Shown: positions 1-10,684 of the stretch, one piece after another
How the letters are laid out: each line of letters starts with the position of its first letter
Numbering within the stretch: position 1 is the stretch's first letter
From: Cercis canadensis
Taxonomy: Eukaryota > Streptophyta > Magnoliopsida > Fabales > Fabaceae
DNA length: 64,000 nucleotides
Assembly (NCBI GenBank): GCA_003255065.1
Contig: QAOA01003930.1
Coordinates: forward strand, 185,224-249,223
Reading direction: 5' to 3'
Made by a program: the position numbers and the translations under genes
The notes under the pieces: model-generated
The model's input: the letters and a program-made list of their open reading frames with translations, nothing else
Databases searched by the model: none
What the model was told of the DNA's origin: nothing

Positions 1-1300
1 TCCCTCATACTTAGTCTTTTAAACCTCTTTTGGGCTGAATTGAGTAGACTTGGACCTCATTTGATGACCTTGGATCAATTTGTGCCTAATTGCAATTTTC
101 AGCAATATTGAGCATTTTATGCTGTCTCTGTGTTTCGTGCATATCTTGAGTTCTGGATGTCTAAAATTCCGAGTCATACCTTGTAGGAAAGCTGAGAGAA
201 TTTTCTACAACTTTCTTTCAGGGCTCCAAAGCCAATTCGGAAGTCCAGAAGGTCATATGCAGCCTGGAAGCCAGAGAAGACATGTTGTCGCAGGATCCTG
301 ACCTACATGCAGTGTTTGGGCCAAAACTTGAGTTGTGGATGTCATATGGACTTAAAACTGGTACCATTGGAAAGCTAACAGACATAGCTTCAATTTTTAT
401 GAAGACCAGTTTACCATGTTTGATATTGAAGATGGTCTTATTTGCGGTCGAAGTTGGATGATGGTTCCAGACACCTATTGGCACTTAAATGGGCCTAACT
501 TCCTCATGACAAGTCCAAATAGGCCCAAACCAAAGCCCAATTAAAGCTAAGGCCCATGGGAACAAGTGTGCCCTAAGGGCAATTTGGGTGTGCATGTAAT
601 TTTGGAGGTCTATATCAGCACAAAGGGGCAGCCGAAATTCATATCAAGTCATTTAGATATTTTAGACAGCTTTTGAACTTTCCTTAGTCTTTAAGTTTTC
701 TCTCTAGATATTTTGTAAGAACTTGGCTTCTCTTGTTCATGGAGGGCTAATTCATCAAATCAATCCAGGTTTTGGCTGTTCTGATTATTAGTTTTGAGAT
801 TATGTGTTGTTGTTATTCATTTAGTTGTTAATCAAGTTCTTCAATCCTCTGAAATATTCTGTTTGAATTGCTTAATTCGAATTTGGATTTTCATATTCTG
901 TTTGCATGTGATACAAGAGGATTGTATGGTTAATTAATGTTTCTGAGCTTTTGGATGGATTAATTACCTTGGCTGGATCATGGACTTAGGTAAAACTGGA
1001 CTTGAATGTTTGCTTAATTCATTTAGTCTTAGTTAAAACCGAATTCTGGTTGCTTAACCAGTGGACATCCATAGAACATTGAGAGGCTTCTTGATTTGTT
1101 TTAAAGGCCAAGAACATGGTTAATAATTGAATGGATCATTGGAAATCAAGGATTGACTAAAATCAAAATCAGTTAAGACTTGGATTGGTTGTTTTCCCTA
1201 AAACTTTACCACTTACAATTAATTTCTGTCAAACACTTGAACAAACAAAACCCCCCTGTTGATATGGTTCTTAATATGATTCACTAAATAGAACAATCCT
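1..1300 (+). repeat. Diverged LTR-like sequence, cut by the left window edge
   Basis: Read on the plus strand, this segment aligns over its length with the reverse complement of the 1455-bp solo LTR at 6186-7640. Shared blocks include the stretches around 150-235 (matching 7385-7480), around 570-640 (matching 6960-7020) and around 700-760 (matching 6840-6900). Position 1 corresponds to roughly 40 bases inside the LTR end, so the terminus lies outside the window. A TATA-like CTATATCAG at about 609 lies at the position of TTATAATCAG in the other copy, which suggests LTR transcription on the plus strand here. No coding sequence is attached. The right boundary is soft: similarity fades between 1250 and 1450. 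Confidence 0.6.
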
Positions 1301-1656
1301 TAGGTTCGACTTAGGGCTGCCTTATGCTACAAGTAGCTTAGGTAACCGACCTTAAACTTTAACTAATTTGAGGAGCCTCGGCAGCTCATCAAGCCACCCC
1401 TATGGGAGTAAGTTGCTCTTATCGCTCTCTTGACAAGTAAGGGGCCTATGGATGCTATTCGCACAGAATTAACTAAATAAATGTAAAATGCATGATATGT
1501 AAACCCATTTCGTGGGTCTGGTTTAGTCTAGAATAGGAACCAGCTCAACAAATCAGATGACATAAACCAGTCAGATTTTATTGGCCTGATCCAGTCCATA
1601 CAAAAAATAGCTTAGCAAATCAAGAACAGCAGACTAAATAGAACCTCAACCAATCG
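1301..1656. other. Intergenic, nothing recognised
   Basis: AT-rich sequence with no credible coding frame. The first part (to about 1450) may still belong to the LTR-like repeat on the left, but I could not align it convincingly. Confidence 0.4.
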
Positions 1657-2170
1657 ACAAAAAAATGCAAAATTATGAATATTTTTCAAATTGAATATAT
1701 ACATCTTATAGTTCTAAAAAGACAAGAAACACCTAAATCGGAGCTCTATAGCTCCAGAAAGATTTAAAAAACTATATGCTGTCATAGAAAATTAACTAGC
1801 CTAACAACACAGAAAACAACAAACTTTAAATGTAAACTGATCACAAAGTAGACGTAAAAAAAATCTGAAAATTATATATATTTAAGCCACACATCTTATG
1901 ATTCTAATTAGACCAATATCACTTAATTTGGCTAGAAAGAAATAAAAGATTGCACACTGTCAGAGAAAATCAACAGGCTTGACAGGACAGAAAAAACAAC
2001 CAACTTTAAATCAAAACTAGGAGCAGGGGAGACATGCAAAAAATCTGAAAATAATATATATTGAAACCACACATATTACGGTTCTAATGAGACCAACATC
2101 AATTAATTTGGAGCCCTGAAGCTTTGTCTAGAAAAATAAAACCAACTACTGCCAGAGCTGTCTAAAAGCT
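1657..2170. repeat. Degenerate tandem repeat, period about 180-195 bp, nearly three copies
   Basis: Three successive units begin near 1659, 1856 and 2037. Each opens with an A run followed by a TCTGAAAATTATATATAT-like core, then an ACACATCTTATGRTTCTAA-like block and a block ending in AACAACNAACTTTAAAT. Copies are diverged by substitutions and small indels, and the third is truncated. The sequence is noncoding. The unit length is near the common range for plant satellites, but with under three copies this is a local tandem duplication, not an array. Confidence 0.7.
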
Positions 2171-3045
2171 GCGAAAATGAAGATATCTCACCTTGGTTCT
2201 CTTTCTCTTTGCCCTCTCTTCTTCCTTGTTTCGGTTATGTTCTCTCTATTGCTCTTTTTCCGTGTGTTGTTGTTGGTACTATTTCAGCCCTTTCCTCTTG
2301 CTTTTTTATACTACTCACCTTACACCTAAGTCATTTACATTTCTCTCACTATTTGTGTCAACCCCCATCTCTTTCTCTCTTTAAAACACTTATCCCTCTA
2401 TCCCTTTTTTGATGTTTCCATTGCACACAATCTCTATCTCTCTCTTTTGTTTTTAATTTATTCATGACTATTACTTCCTTTTATTAAAATAAAAAAAAAA
2501 TGAAACTCATGCACATGAATCCCACTAAATCTCTTTCTCTATTTTTATTTTTCTAAATCACTTATCCCTCTCTCTTTTGTTACCTCACGTCTCTATCACT
2601 AGCATGTTAGTTTATCTTCTTTTTTTATTATTTTTTTATTTGACGGAAATAGGTGTCCACACATGATATTTGGCATTCTTTTAATCAGAGTCCTCTTGAA
2701 TTAATTGCATGCGGTTAATGGTAGCCTTGTTCAAAATTTGTTCGAGCTAGGTTTAGTTGTTGTTTTGAAAATCATTGCTTAGTTATTGGCAATTCCTACT
2801 TGGTTGCCCTATTCAAGGAATAATGAATGCTTCAATCGTTTATTTTGAGTTAAAAGTTGCTATTTGACTGGTGTGCTTTTGTTTTCATGAGAGGCTCCTA
2901 GATCCTTGATGGCAATTTTGAGCATTTGACAATTGAGAAATGTCTCGAAAGAGTAGTCAGGGGAGTTTATTTGTTTCATTTTTATTATGTAAATTCCCCC
3001 TCCCTGTAAAATATTGTAAACTCATGCATTTGCATTCATTTAGAG
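2171..3045. other. Intergenic; strongly pyrimidine-rich block at 2190-2640
   Basis: The first 470 bases are dominated by CT and T runs on the plus strand. Open frames there encode only Phe/Leu/Ser-rich low-complexity peptides and are not credible genes. From 2640 to 3045 I see no gene or repeat I can name. Confidence 0.45.
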
Positions 3046-3189
3046 TGTGTTTAGATGAGGTATTTGTAGAGTGTAATGTATTTGTAGAGTGTATTTGAAA
3101 TACTTATTTTGAATTACTCTATTTGTGTAATTTTTTAAGGTATTTTTAAAATTCTAGTGTATTTTCTTTAGTGACTTTCAAAGTTTTAA

Positions 3190-3585
3190 TACAGTGTATT
3201 TCAAATTCACTTAAAATATAATGTAATTCAAAATCTCAATAAATCGCTATCAACAAAGGAGCAAGACCGATTCTTGCCGATTGCGAATGTGAGCAAGATA
3301 ATGAAGAAGTCGTTGCCAACGAACGCAAAGATCTTGAAGGACGTGAAGGAGACGGTACAAGAATGCGTATTTGAGTGCATAAGCTTCATCACCGGCGAGG
3401 CTTTGGATAAGTGCTAAAGGGAGAAGAGGAAGACGATCAACGGTGACGATTTGCTTTGGGCAATGATGACCTTGGGATTCGAAGAGTACGTGGAGCCCTT
3501 GAAGATTTACCTTCAGAAGTATAGGGATATGGAAGGGGAGAAGACCTCTATGGGCAAGCCGGGTGAGAAGGACGGTGGTTTCGGT
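3190..3585 (+). repeat. First copy of an exact 396-bp direct duplication abutting an N
   Basis: Bases 3190-3585 are identical to 3587-3982, and the two copies are separated only by the ambiguous base at 3586. Exact identity and the single N point to two overlapping contig ends joined without merging; a very recent tandem duplication is less likely. Confidence 0.85.
3241..3585 (+). pseudogene. NF-YB (CCAAT-binding factor subunit B) fragment, copy 1
   Basis: Translates in one frame as a histone-fold NF-YB core. It includes the [17 protein letters not shown] start of the DNA-binding/HFM region, [16 protein letters not shown], and after an internal TAA at 3415-3417 the motif [16 protein letters not shown] and the [14 protein letters not shown] helix. 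NF-YB pairs with NF-YC and NF-YA to bind CCAAT boxes in plant promoters. The stop replaces the Gln expected between DKC and REKRK. The copy ends at the N, so its C-terminal tail is missing. It has no introns and lies inside a TIR element, which fits a captured or retrocopied gene. It is a pseudogene unless the stop is a sequencing error. Confidence 0.8.
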
Positions 3586-3637
3586 NTACAGTGTATTTCA
3601 AATTCACTTAAAATATAATGTAATTCAAAATCTCAAT

Positions 3638-4012
3638 AAATCGCTATCAACAAAGGAGCAAGACCGATTCTTGCCGATTGCGAATGTGAGCAAGATAATG
3701 AAGAAGTCGTTGCCAACGAACGCAAAGATCTTGAAGGACGTGAAGGAGACGGTACAAGAATGCGTATTTGAGTGCATAAGCTTCATCACCGGCGAGGCTT
3801 TGGATAAGTGCTAAAGGGAGAAGAGGAAGACGATCAACGGTGACGATTTGCTTTGGGCAATGATGACCTTGGGATTCGAAGAGTACGTGGAGCCCTTGAA
3901 GATTTACCTTCAGAAGTATAGGGATATGGAAGGGGAGAAGACCTCTATGGGCAAGCCGGGTGAGAAGGACGGTGGTTTCGGTAATGGCTCATCTGGCAGC
4001 GGCAGTGGCTAA
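3638..4012 (+). pseudogene. NF-YB fragment, copy 2 (complete 3' end)
   Basis: Same sequence as the copy at 3241, continuing through a Gly/Ser-rich tail ([13 protein letters not shown]) to a TAA at 4010-4012, as expected for the C-terminus of plant LEC1-unlike NF-YB proteins. The internal TAA at 3812-3814 splits the histone fold after the third conserved block. Downstream of that stop the frame stays open to the natural end, so the inactivation looks like a single nonsense change. No start codon in context precedes the domain; the variable N-terminus is absent. This copy joins directly to the right subterminal AT-rich sequence of the element. Confidence 0.8.
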
Positions 4013-4165
4013 ACATAATGTTTTGAATATTGTTGTTAAATTATTATTTTTTATAATAATGTATCCAAACAAAATATTTTATAAATACATGTATTTGAAA
4101 TACTGCATTTCAATTACATGTATTTAAAATTCACAAGAATTTGTCAAATACCTCATCCAAACACA

Positions 4166-5417
4166 ACCTTAAGGTTTTAATGGTATTTGATGTAATATCC
4201 ACAGGCCACTTACTTATCATGGAGGGATAGGACAATCTATCTGAATATCGGATGGCCCACTTTATCATTCATAGGTAAAGATAAATGCTACCCAGGAAGG
4301 CGCAATGTATGAGGAACAGGTAGAAGGATTTAGGGCATGTTAGTTGCATACATTTCACATTTAAATTTGCTATCAGTATTTTTATTCATTTATGTAATTT
4401 ATTTAATGGATGAATAAAATATATTTTTTGGTTATTATGTTCACACAATTAATATTAGGTAACCGTCTTTTAGACGGGTGTTGTGGGGTGCCTAACACCT
4501 TCCCCACATACAAACTGATACCCAAACCTTCTTTGGCTCGTAGATTATTTTTTTAAAAAAAAATTAAAATGAGTTTTTCAATTGTTCTCCATTTTTTTAA
4601 AACAATTGGTAGTGACTCCAAGTTTTCCTTGAAAATGGTATTCGATAAAAAAGATGCTTCATTTTGGAGTGAAAATTTGAGTTGGCACACATGCTCAAAC
4701 TATTCCTTTCAACTACTACAGATATCACACATAAACTATTTTCCTAAATTTTCAATACTACCTTGCACTCATTCTCACCATACTCACTACCAACCTTTCA
4801 TAAACTATTCAATTACGGTGTTTCTATCTTTGGATATGATGTCACATCCAAGTGGGTTTTTTAAACTATATAATTAAATTTCATTGAATCAATGTTTAAA
4901 TATACAAAAAAAAAGGGGTAAATCTAGTACAATTTATTATGTCAGTATAATAAAATTTAGAGACAAATAATGAAAAACCTATTTGGATGTGACATCTTAA
5001 AGAGTGTAGCATAGAAGCACACATTCAACTACTCAACCAATCACTATCACACACACTACTACCATATCACCCCATAAACAAACAAGATAAGTAAAACATC
5101 TAGTTGAGGAAAAATAGATGAGATGATGCAAACCCTTCATTAATTAACAGAAGTCCAAATAAAAAGCTACTTACGGTTCATCAAATTGAGGCTTCTTATT
5201 AGCCTTTTTCTTGTTCTTTCACCGTTTTTTTAAACTGGAACCTTCAACAATAGTCTGTTCTGTTCCTGGTTCCACCATTTATAACCAAACGTTAGTTTTA
5301 GATGGTTCTTATTTGGGCATCTAAATTTCTTAGGGTGGTGAAAGATTTCCAAAAGATGATTATAAAACTAACATTTGATTATAATTGGCAGCCACAGAAG
5401 TAGCATATCAGAAGCAA
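4166..5417. other. Intergenic, no gene supported
   Basis: AT-rich, with many stops in all frames. One weak hint of an exon exists on the minus strand near 5165-5285: a short frame beginning MVEPGTEQ is followed, after a frame change, by a Lys-rich segment and a GTAAGT donor at about 5172. I do not recognise it and do not call it as a gene. Confidence 0.35.
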
Positions 5418-6148
5418 TGTCACAATCTCACTCGTGACAGGCATATTGATCTCTAGACACTGTCGTTTCCTTCGATACTTGGTGGGGAGCTAGAAAAGAG
5501 TCTAGAGAAGCTCCACACCAAATTTGGGACTTTGTGCATTACCAAATAATTTTTGCCATTTTCTGTAAGATTGAGGTTATTTTTGTAATTTCTCAAGGAT
5601 CCACTTGTCTAGTGCCGAAGAAAAGCACATGGCTGTGTTCCTTGGAATTTTATCTAAATTTACATGTATCTTTTGTTCAATTTGGACATTCAGTTCTCCA
5701 AAAAGAGGCTTTATGTTGGCTAGAAAAATTGATGCTCAGTCCTGCCGAAAAGGAAAGGGTCCGTTAAGCTCTTTAGGGGGTGCCAAGAGACTCGGGGTGA
5801 AACTTGGCACTAGCATAGAGGTGGGCTTTGTGTTGCTTTCTACTCCCCTTACACAAAGTCATGTACTAGCACATTGATCATATAAATAATAGAAGTAGCC
5901 TATCTTCATTTAATAGTGCCTACTCGTGTTGCTTGTTTGAGTTCTATATTAGTTGCTTATAATATGTCATTGTTGTGACTATTTGATGTGCTATCGTTTA
6001 CTTTGTTGCCTATATACTTGTTGTAGCTTCGTTCATAATTGTTGCTTATCGTTTGCTCTTGACTCGAATGTAAGCAATAATGGTTAGCTGACTTGCTTGC
6101 AGGCAAGTGCCGCACGGTCTGATTAGGTGAACCTTGCAACCCGTGACA
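5418..6148 (+). repeat. 5' LTR of arm A
   Basis: Starts TGTCACAATCTCAC and ends CCGTGACA, giving a TGTCA...TGACA terminal inverted repeat. It aligns in reverse with 16011-16792. The 3' end is set by the primer-binding site two bases downstream. The G run that is expanded to 51 bases in arm B is only five Gs here, at about 5775. Confidence 0.8.
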
Positions 6149-6150
6149 AT

Positions 6151-6168
6151 TGATATTAGAGCCTGGTT
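6151..6168 (+). promoter_or_regulatory. Primer-binding site of arm A (initiator tRNA-Met type)
   Basis: TGATATTAGAGCCTGGTT, a slightly mutated match to TGGTATCAGAGCC followed by GGTT, the complement of the plant initiator tRNA-Met 3' end. It lies two bases after the LTR end, as usual for gypsy elements. Confidence 0.75.
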
Positions 6169-6185
6169 GGCTCAGGAGTGATGGG

Positions 6186-7640
6186 TGATTGGAAATGTCG
6201 CTTAACCAATTAAATTAAACCGAATCCCCTAATTATAATACAATAGAGGGCATAATCCGGGTTTGTCTCACAAGGAATGCAATGTGTAATCAATAATTTC
6301 AAGTTAAAAACAGGGGATTGTAAAACAAAATTGTATTTCTAGATTGTAAAAAGCAGAATTGAAATAGGATTAATTAAGTTGATTAAAACTTAACATAGCT
6401 AGATATTCATCCATAAACCGGTTTGATCCATCCTAGATTAACATGAGTGATTAAGTCCTAATGCAGCAATGCTAATTGAGTTTAATCACAACCGAAATTC
6501 CTAATTATGACTAATTATTCCTACTAAGTTATCACTTAGAATTCGATTAACCTCATTCAATTACTAATCTTGTAATCACAATGATTAAGCAATTAGTGGC
6601 TAATCTGAAAATTGAACCTCAATTAGCAATTCTTCAAAGGATTCATGCACAGAATTAAAGATTAATCAATCTAAATTCTATTTCACACCTAAACATCCAT
6701 ACAAATCACAAAGATCTCCATGATCCATATAAAATATCCAGACAATCAGAATCCAATGAAAAACGAAATTGCATTAAGCTTAATCAAATTAAGTACATAA
6801 TCTCAAGAACAAAACCGAATTTAATCAGAAGTCTAACTTGGTTACAAGAGTTCTACTCCTCCATGGTCATGAAATCCAAGCTCCAATGAGGGAAGAAAAC
6901 CATAGTTCAATAAGTTCCAGCAAATACAAGAGAGAAAACTAAAATTGTCTAGTCTAGAATTGATAACTCATCTGCCTCCTTTCTCTGATTATAACTTCCT
7001 AACTTTCATGCACACCCAATTTACCCCTAACCTAGTTTAAACCTCTGGACCTCAGCTTCAAATGGGCTCCGGTTTGGGCCTAATTGGGCCTGAATTAAGG
7101 ACGTTAAGCCAATTTAAGTCCATCTAGGTCCATATAGGTCTCTGGACTAATCAGCCATTTTCGACAGGTAATAAGACCATCTTAACTTCATAATTTATTG
7201 AACCGGCCTTCATAACAATTGAATTCTTGCGCCTTAGCTTTCCAATGGGACTGGTTTCAAGTCCATACGACATGTACAGAACAAGTTATGGTCCAAACAC
7301 TGCATGCGGGTCAGGATCTAGCGGCAGCAACTCTACTCTGACTTCCGGGTTAAATTTGACCCACTGAACGTCTAAATTGGCCTTGGAGGTCTGAATGAAA
7401 GTTGTAGATAATCCTCTTAGCTTTCCTACAAGGTAAGAATCACAATTTTTAGACATCCAGAACTAAAGATATACCCGAAATACATAATAGTGTCAAAACC
7501 CTAATAATGCTGAAAAATACACTTAAGACCAATTTGAACCTAATTAATGAAATATGACCTAAGCTCAATCAAATAGGCCCAAAATAGGATCAGGAGGTTA
7601 AAAATGGGGATTAATTAATATATAAAAATATTGTTCATCA
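6186..7640 (-). mobile_element. Solo LTR (1455 bp) inserted at the gag start of arm A
   Basis: The insertion starts TGATTGGAAA and ends TTGTTCATCA, with TGAT...ATCA ends. It is flanked by a perfect 5-bp target duplication, ATGGG (6181-6185 and 7641-7645). Removing it restores the PBS-to-gag junction seen in arm B, where the gag ATG follows the PBS by about 20 bases. It has no PBS, PPT or coding sequence, as expected from recombination between the two LTRs of a full element. Orientation is inferred from a TATA-like TTATAATCAG on the minus strand near 6995. The sequence at 1-1300 is a diverged relative. Confidence 0.85.
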
Positions 7641-8640
7641 ATGGGAAAGTCAAAGGTCACAAATACGAAACAGTTGAACACCAAGGAAAGATTTGCTCTC
7701 ATCAAATCGCAACTGAATAATCTTGCGGGTGTAGATGATTCACTGATCGAGCTAAAGTCGAAGCTCAACGAATACAAACTTCCTGACCTTGTTCAAAGAG
7801 TTGATGATTTGAAAATCAAACTTTTTAATGTACAAGCTCTAGAAAGAACTAATACTAGTTGTTGACTGGAGATTGCACAAACCCTTGGTGGAGACAAAGC
7901 GAAAGCAAGTAATGATGCCTACTGTCATTTAGAAAGGTGGGTGGATCGGATGCAAAAAGTTGTTGATGGTCTCAAGGCAGAGAAGGAAGAGATGAATGCC
8001 AAACTTAATGTCACTATGCAGGCATTGGGAAATCGACCCCAGAAAGAGGGTGGAATGGAGTCCAAGAAAGTTAAATTCTTGGAGCTACAGTCATTTAGCG
8101 TAGCTCGTGAGGCCAAAGAATTAGAAAACTTCTTGTTCAATATGGAACAATACATTCGAGCAATGAAGTTTACCTCGGAGAAAGAAAAAGTGGATGTTGC
8201 ATACATGTATCTCGCAGGAGATGCAAAACTTTGGTGGAGAACCAAATACGAGGACATCCAGACGGGAAAGTGTATTATTGAGTCTTTGGAAGATCTCAAG
8301 AGAGAATTGAAATTGCAATTCCTCCCCGAGAATGTGGAGTATATGGCGAGACCTCAACTTCATGAGCTTAGGCAGATAGACTCAATCCGAGAGTATATGA
8401 AAAAGTTCTCAGGATTGATGCTAGACATTCGAGACATGACTGAAGCAGATCGATTGTTTTGTTTCCTTAAGGGTTTGAAGCAATGGGCTAGGACGGAGCT
8501 CCATAGACAACGAGTTTCAGATGTCTCTACAGCCTTAAAGTGGGAGAGGAAGAAGAAGAAGAAAAAGCTCCAAGAATAGGGGCCTCCGATTCCTGAATGT
8601 ACTGAAAAATCAATCAGAGAACAACAAGAAGAATCCAAGT
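7641..8640 (+). pseudogene. Ty3/gypsy gag, arm A
   Basis: Begins MGKSKVTNTKQLNTKERFAL with its ATG in the target duplication of the solo LTR. The first frame stops at 7863-7865. A second long frame (7941-8579) holds the retrotransposon gag core: FLFNMEQYIRAMKF, a hydrophobic helix, LAGDAKLWWRTKY and LKRELKLQFLPENVEYMARPQL. Gag would form the cytoplasmic particle that packages element RNA. After 8540 the frame runs into a Lys-rich AAGAAG expansion and a stop. The zinc knuckle present in arm B is missing here, through a deletion. It is dead: at least two stops plus the deletion. Confidence 0.75.
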
Positions 8641-8649
8641 AAGGGATTG

Positions 8650-9125
8650 ATGTTTGTCAAGGGCAAGAAGTTGAGGAAAGACAACCATTAGCATTATGGT
8701 TAAGCTCGTAAACTCGATTTGAAGTTGGAGAAGAACTCAGACCGCCTCAAGGCTGTGAACTCTCGGGCCTTACCCACTGCGAGAGTAACAAAACAAACAA
8801 CGGTGAAGCTGGTTCTTGGCAAAGGAGAATAGACTTTGTGGTCGTCTAGCTTGATGATTTTGATGTTGTATTGGGGATGGAGTTCCTCTTAGAACACCAG
8901 GCCACGTCTATTGCTACTGCCAGTTGTCTATTGATAATGGGGGAAACCCCAAGTGTGATTTGAGTGGAAGGAAGGTAGTCTAAAGAGGTCAAGCTCTTAT
9001 CCACTATGTAGTTTAAGAAGAGTGTTAGGCGGAAAGAACATTTTTTTGTAGTTGTCTCACTACCTCATAAGGAGAATGGGGACCAATAGTTGGTCCCTTT
9101 GGAAATTTTGAGATGTATTGAAGAA
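8650..9125 (+). pseudogene. Ty3/gypsy aspartic protease remnant, arm A
   Basis: Scattered frames match the arm B protease (12220-12693): a segment reading SRALPTARVTKQTTVKL near 8757 and, after a frameshift, a segment with LDDFDVVLGMEFLL near 8848-8888. The part carrying the catalytic Asp (IVDTS in arm B) is deleted here. It cannot encode an active enzyme. Confidence 0.6.
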
Positions 9126-9129
9126 ATTT

Positions 9130-10010
9130 GATGGCATAATGCAAGAAAAACTACTATAAGTCTTACCACCACGAAGGGCGATTGATCACGAGATTGAACT
9201 CATAGCAGGTGGAAAACCCCCTACTCGAAGCCCTTATCGGATGACACCTCCAAAATTGGCTGAACTGCGAAAACAGTTAAACGAGTTGTTAAAAGCAAGA
9301 TTCATTAGGCCCTCTAAAGCACCATTCAGAGCTCTAGTTTTATTTCAAAAGAAATAGGATGGGAGTCTTAGGATGTGTGTGGACTACTGAGCCCTTAACA
9401 AGCTCATAGTGTGGAACAAATACCCTATTCCCTTGGTGCAAGACCTTTTTGACCAGTTGAGCACTACAAAATTCTTTGCAAAGTTGGACTTGAGGTTAGG
9501 TTACTACTAGGTTCGAATAGCTGAAGGGGATGAACCAAAAACCACTTATGTCACTCGATATGGAGCCTTCGAGTTCCTAGTCATGCCCTTTGGTCTAACC
9601 AACGCACCAACAACATTCTACACACTTATGAAAAAGGTATTTCATGACTATCTAGACAAATTTGTGGTGGTTTACTTAGACGATATTATTGTTTACAGTG
9701 TTACTTTGGAGGAGCATATGGAGCACTTGAAGATGATTTTTGATCGGCTGAAGCAGAACCAATTGTATGTGAAACGTGAAAAATACTCTTTTACTCAGGA
9801 ACGCATCAAGTTCCTTGGTCACATTATTGAACGTGGCCACATACGGATGGATATAGAAAAGGTGAGGCGATCCAAGAATGGAGAACCCCAAATAGAGTCA
9901 AAGAGTTGCGATCTTTCTTAGGGTTAGCCAACTACTATAAGAGATTTGTGGAAGGCTACTCAAGGAGGACAACCCCGTTGACAGAATTCTTGAATAAGGG
10001 TGTCGCGTGG
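9130..10010 (+). pseudogene. Ty3/gypsy reverse transcriptase, arm A
   Basis: The RT domain can be followed from LPPRRAIDHEIELI through [20 protein letters not shown], a KKDGSLRMCVDYRALNK-like motif (broken by two stops), KLDLRLGYY and YGAFEFLVMPFGLTNAP to VVYLDDIIVYS, which keeps the two catalytic Asp residues at 9670-9690. The longest open part is 9583-9921. A frameshift near 9870 interrupts the IKEWRTP-like segment, after which the YYKRFVEGYS motif follows in another frame. At least four stops and one frameshift. The domain would synthesise element cDNA in the particle. Confidence 0.8.
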
Positions 10011-10621
10011 CATTAGAATGAACAATGTCAAATAGCATTTGAAGATCTGAAAAAGGCTATGATTGGAGATCTCGTGCTTGCCTTGCCGGATATCAGGAAG
10101 TCTTTTGAGGTACAGACGGATGCGTCCGATTTTGCCTTAGGGAGAATCTTACTTCAAGAAGGTCATCTCGTTGCCTTCGAAAGCCATAAGTTGCCAGAGG
10201 CAGGAAGGAGGTATACGGCTCAAGAGAAGGAAATGCTCGATATGATCCATTCCCTATGAGTTTGGAGACCTTACTTGTTTGGTTCTAGATTTATTGTTAA
10301 GACTGACAATTCTGTGGTTAGTCATTTCTTTTCACAGCCTAAACTAAGTGTCAAACAAGGTCGTTGGTAGAAGTTCTTGGCGGAATTCAATTTTGAATTT
10401 GAGCATAAGGCCAGACGGATGAACCAAGTTGCAGATGCCCTTAGTCGCAAGGCTGAGCTTGTGGCCATGACCTTACGGTCACACACAGCTGCGAGTCATG
10501 TTGCTACTTCAATGCGGAAGCGCATTCGAAAAAACTTAGAGAAAGACCTGGTGGCCCAAACCATCATGCCGCTAGCTAAAGAAATGAAGACTCGCCAGTT
10601 CTTGATTGATGATGAGGTGCT
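10011..10621 (+). pseudogene. Ty3/gypsy RNase H, arm A (truncated)
   Basis: Reads SFEVQTDASDFALGRILLQEGH, with the first catalytic Asp of RNase H (TDAS), then a YTAQEKEMLDMIHSL helix and, after a stop at 10257-10259, FLAEFNFEFEHKARRMNQVADALSRK, which contains the NxVADALSR motif with the last catalytic Asp. The arm ends near 10621, just after the segment preceding the integrase zinc-binding domain. Broken by stops at about 10257 and 10368. Confidence 0.75.
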
Positions 10622-10684
10622 AGCAAAAGAATCCTTTGCAAATTTCCGGCCTTGGGGACAAAGAGCTTGCGCCCCTTGGCATAC
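10622..10684 (-). other. 63-nt loop joining the two arms
   Basis: This unpaired centre of the inverted dimer makes family-like protein only when read on the minus strand, in frame with arm B: VLYAKGRKLFVPKAGNLQRIL, the usual linker before the integrase HHCC domain. Read on the plus strand from arm A it gives unrelated sequence. It is flanked by the short inverted repeat GAGGTGCT / AGCACCTC. Confidence 0.7.

Larger units (their letters stand above)
3046..4165. mobile_element. Non-autonomous TIR DNA element carrying an NF-YB gene fragment
   Basis: The two ends form an inverted repeat: TGTGTTTAGATGAGGTATTTG at 3046 and, reverse-complemented, TGTGTTTGGATGAGGTATTTG ending at 4165. Subterminal sequence is AT-rich and repeats GTATTTGAAATAC-type motifs on both sides. 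The interior is an intronless NF-YB-like coding segment, GC-richer than its surroundings, with no transposase. An exact 396-bp duplication around an N at 3586 inflates the length; without it the element would be about 720 bp. I could not find a clear target-site duplication, so the superfamily is open. Confidence 0.6.

Noticed and set aside
2193..2412. Leu/Phe/Ser-rich open frames as secreted or membrane peptides
   Set aside because: They are products of a pyrimidine-rich noncoding tract.
3563..3814. 83-residue protein starting MRRTVVS as an NF-YB isoform
   Set aside because: Its first part crosses the N at 3586 and reads out-of-frame or noncoding sequence; only the internal part is NF-YB.
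5165..5285. Minus-strand first exon starting MVEPGTEQ
   Set aside because: It needs a frame change within about 50 bases and has no recognisable continuation.
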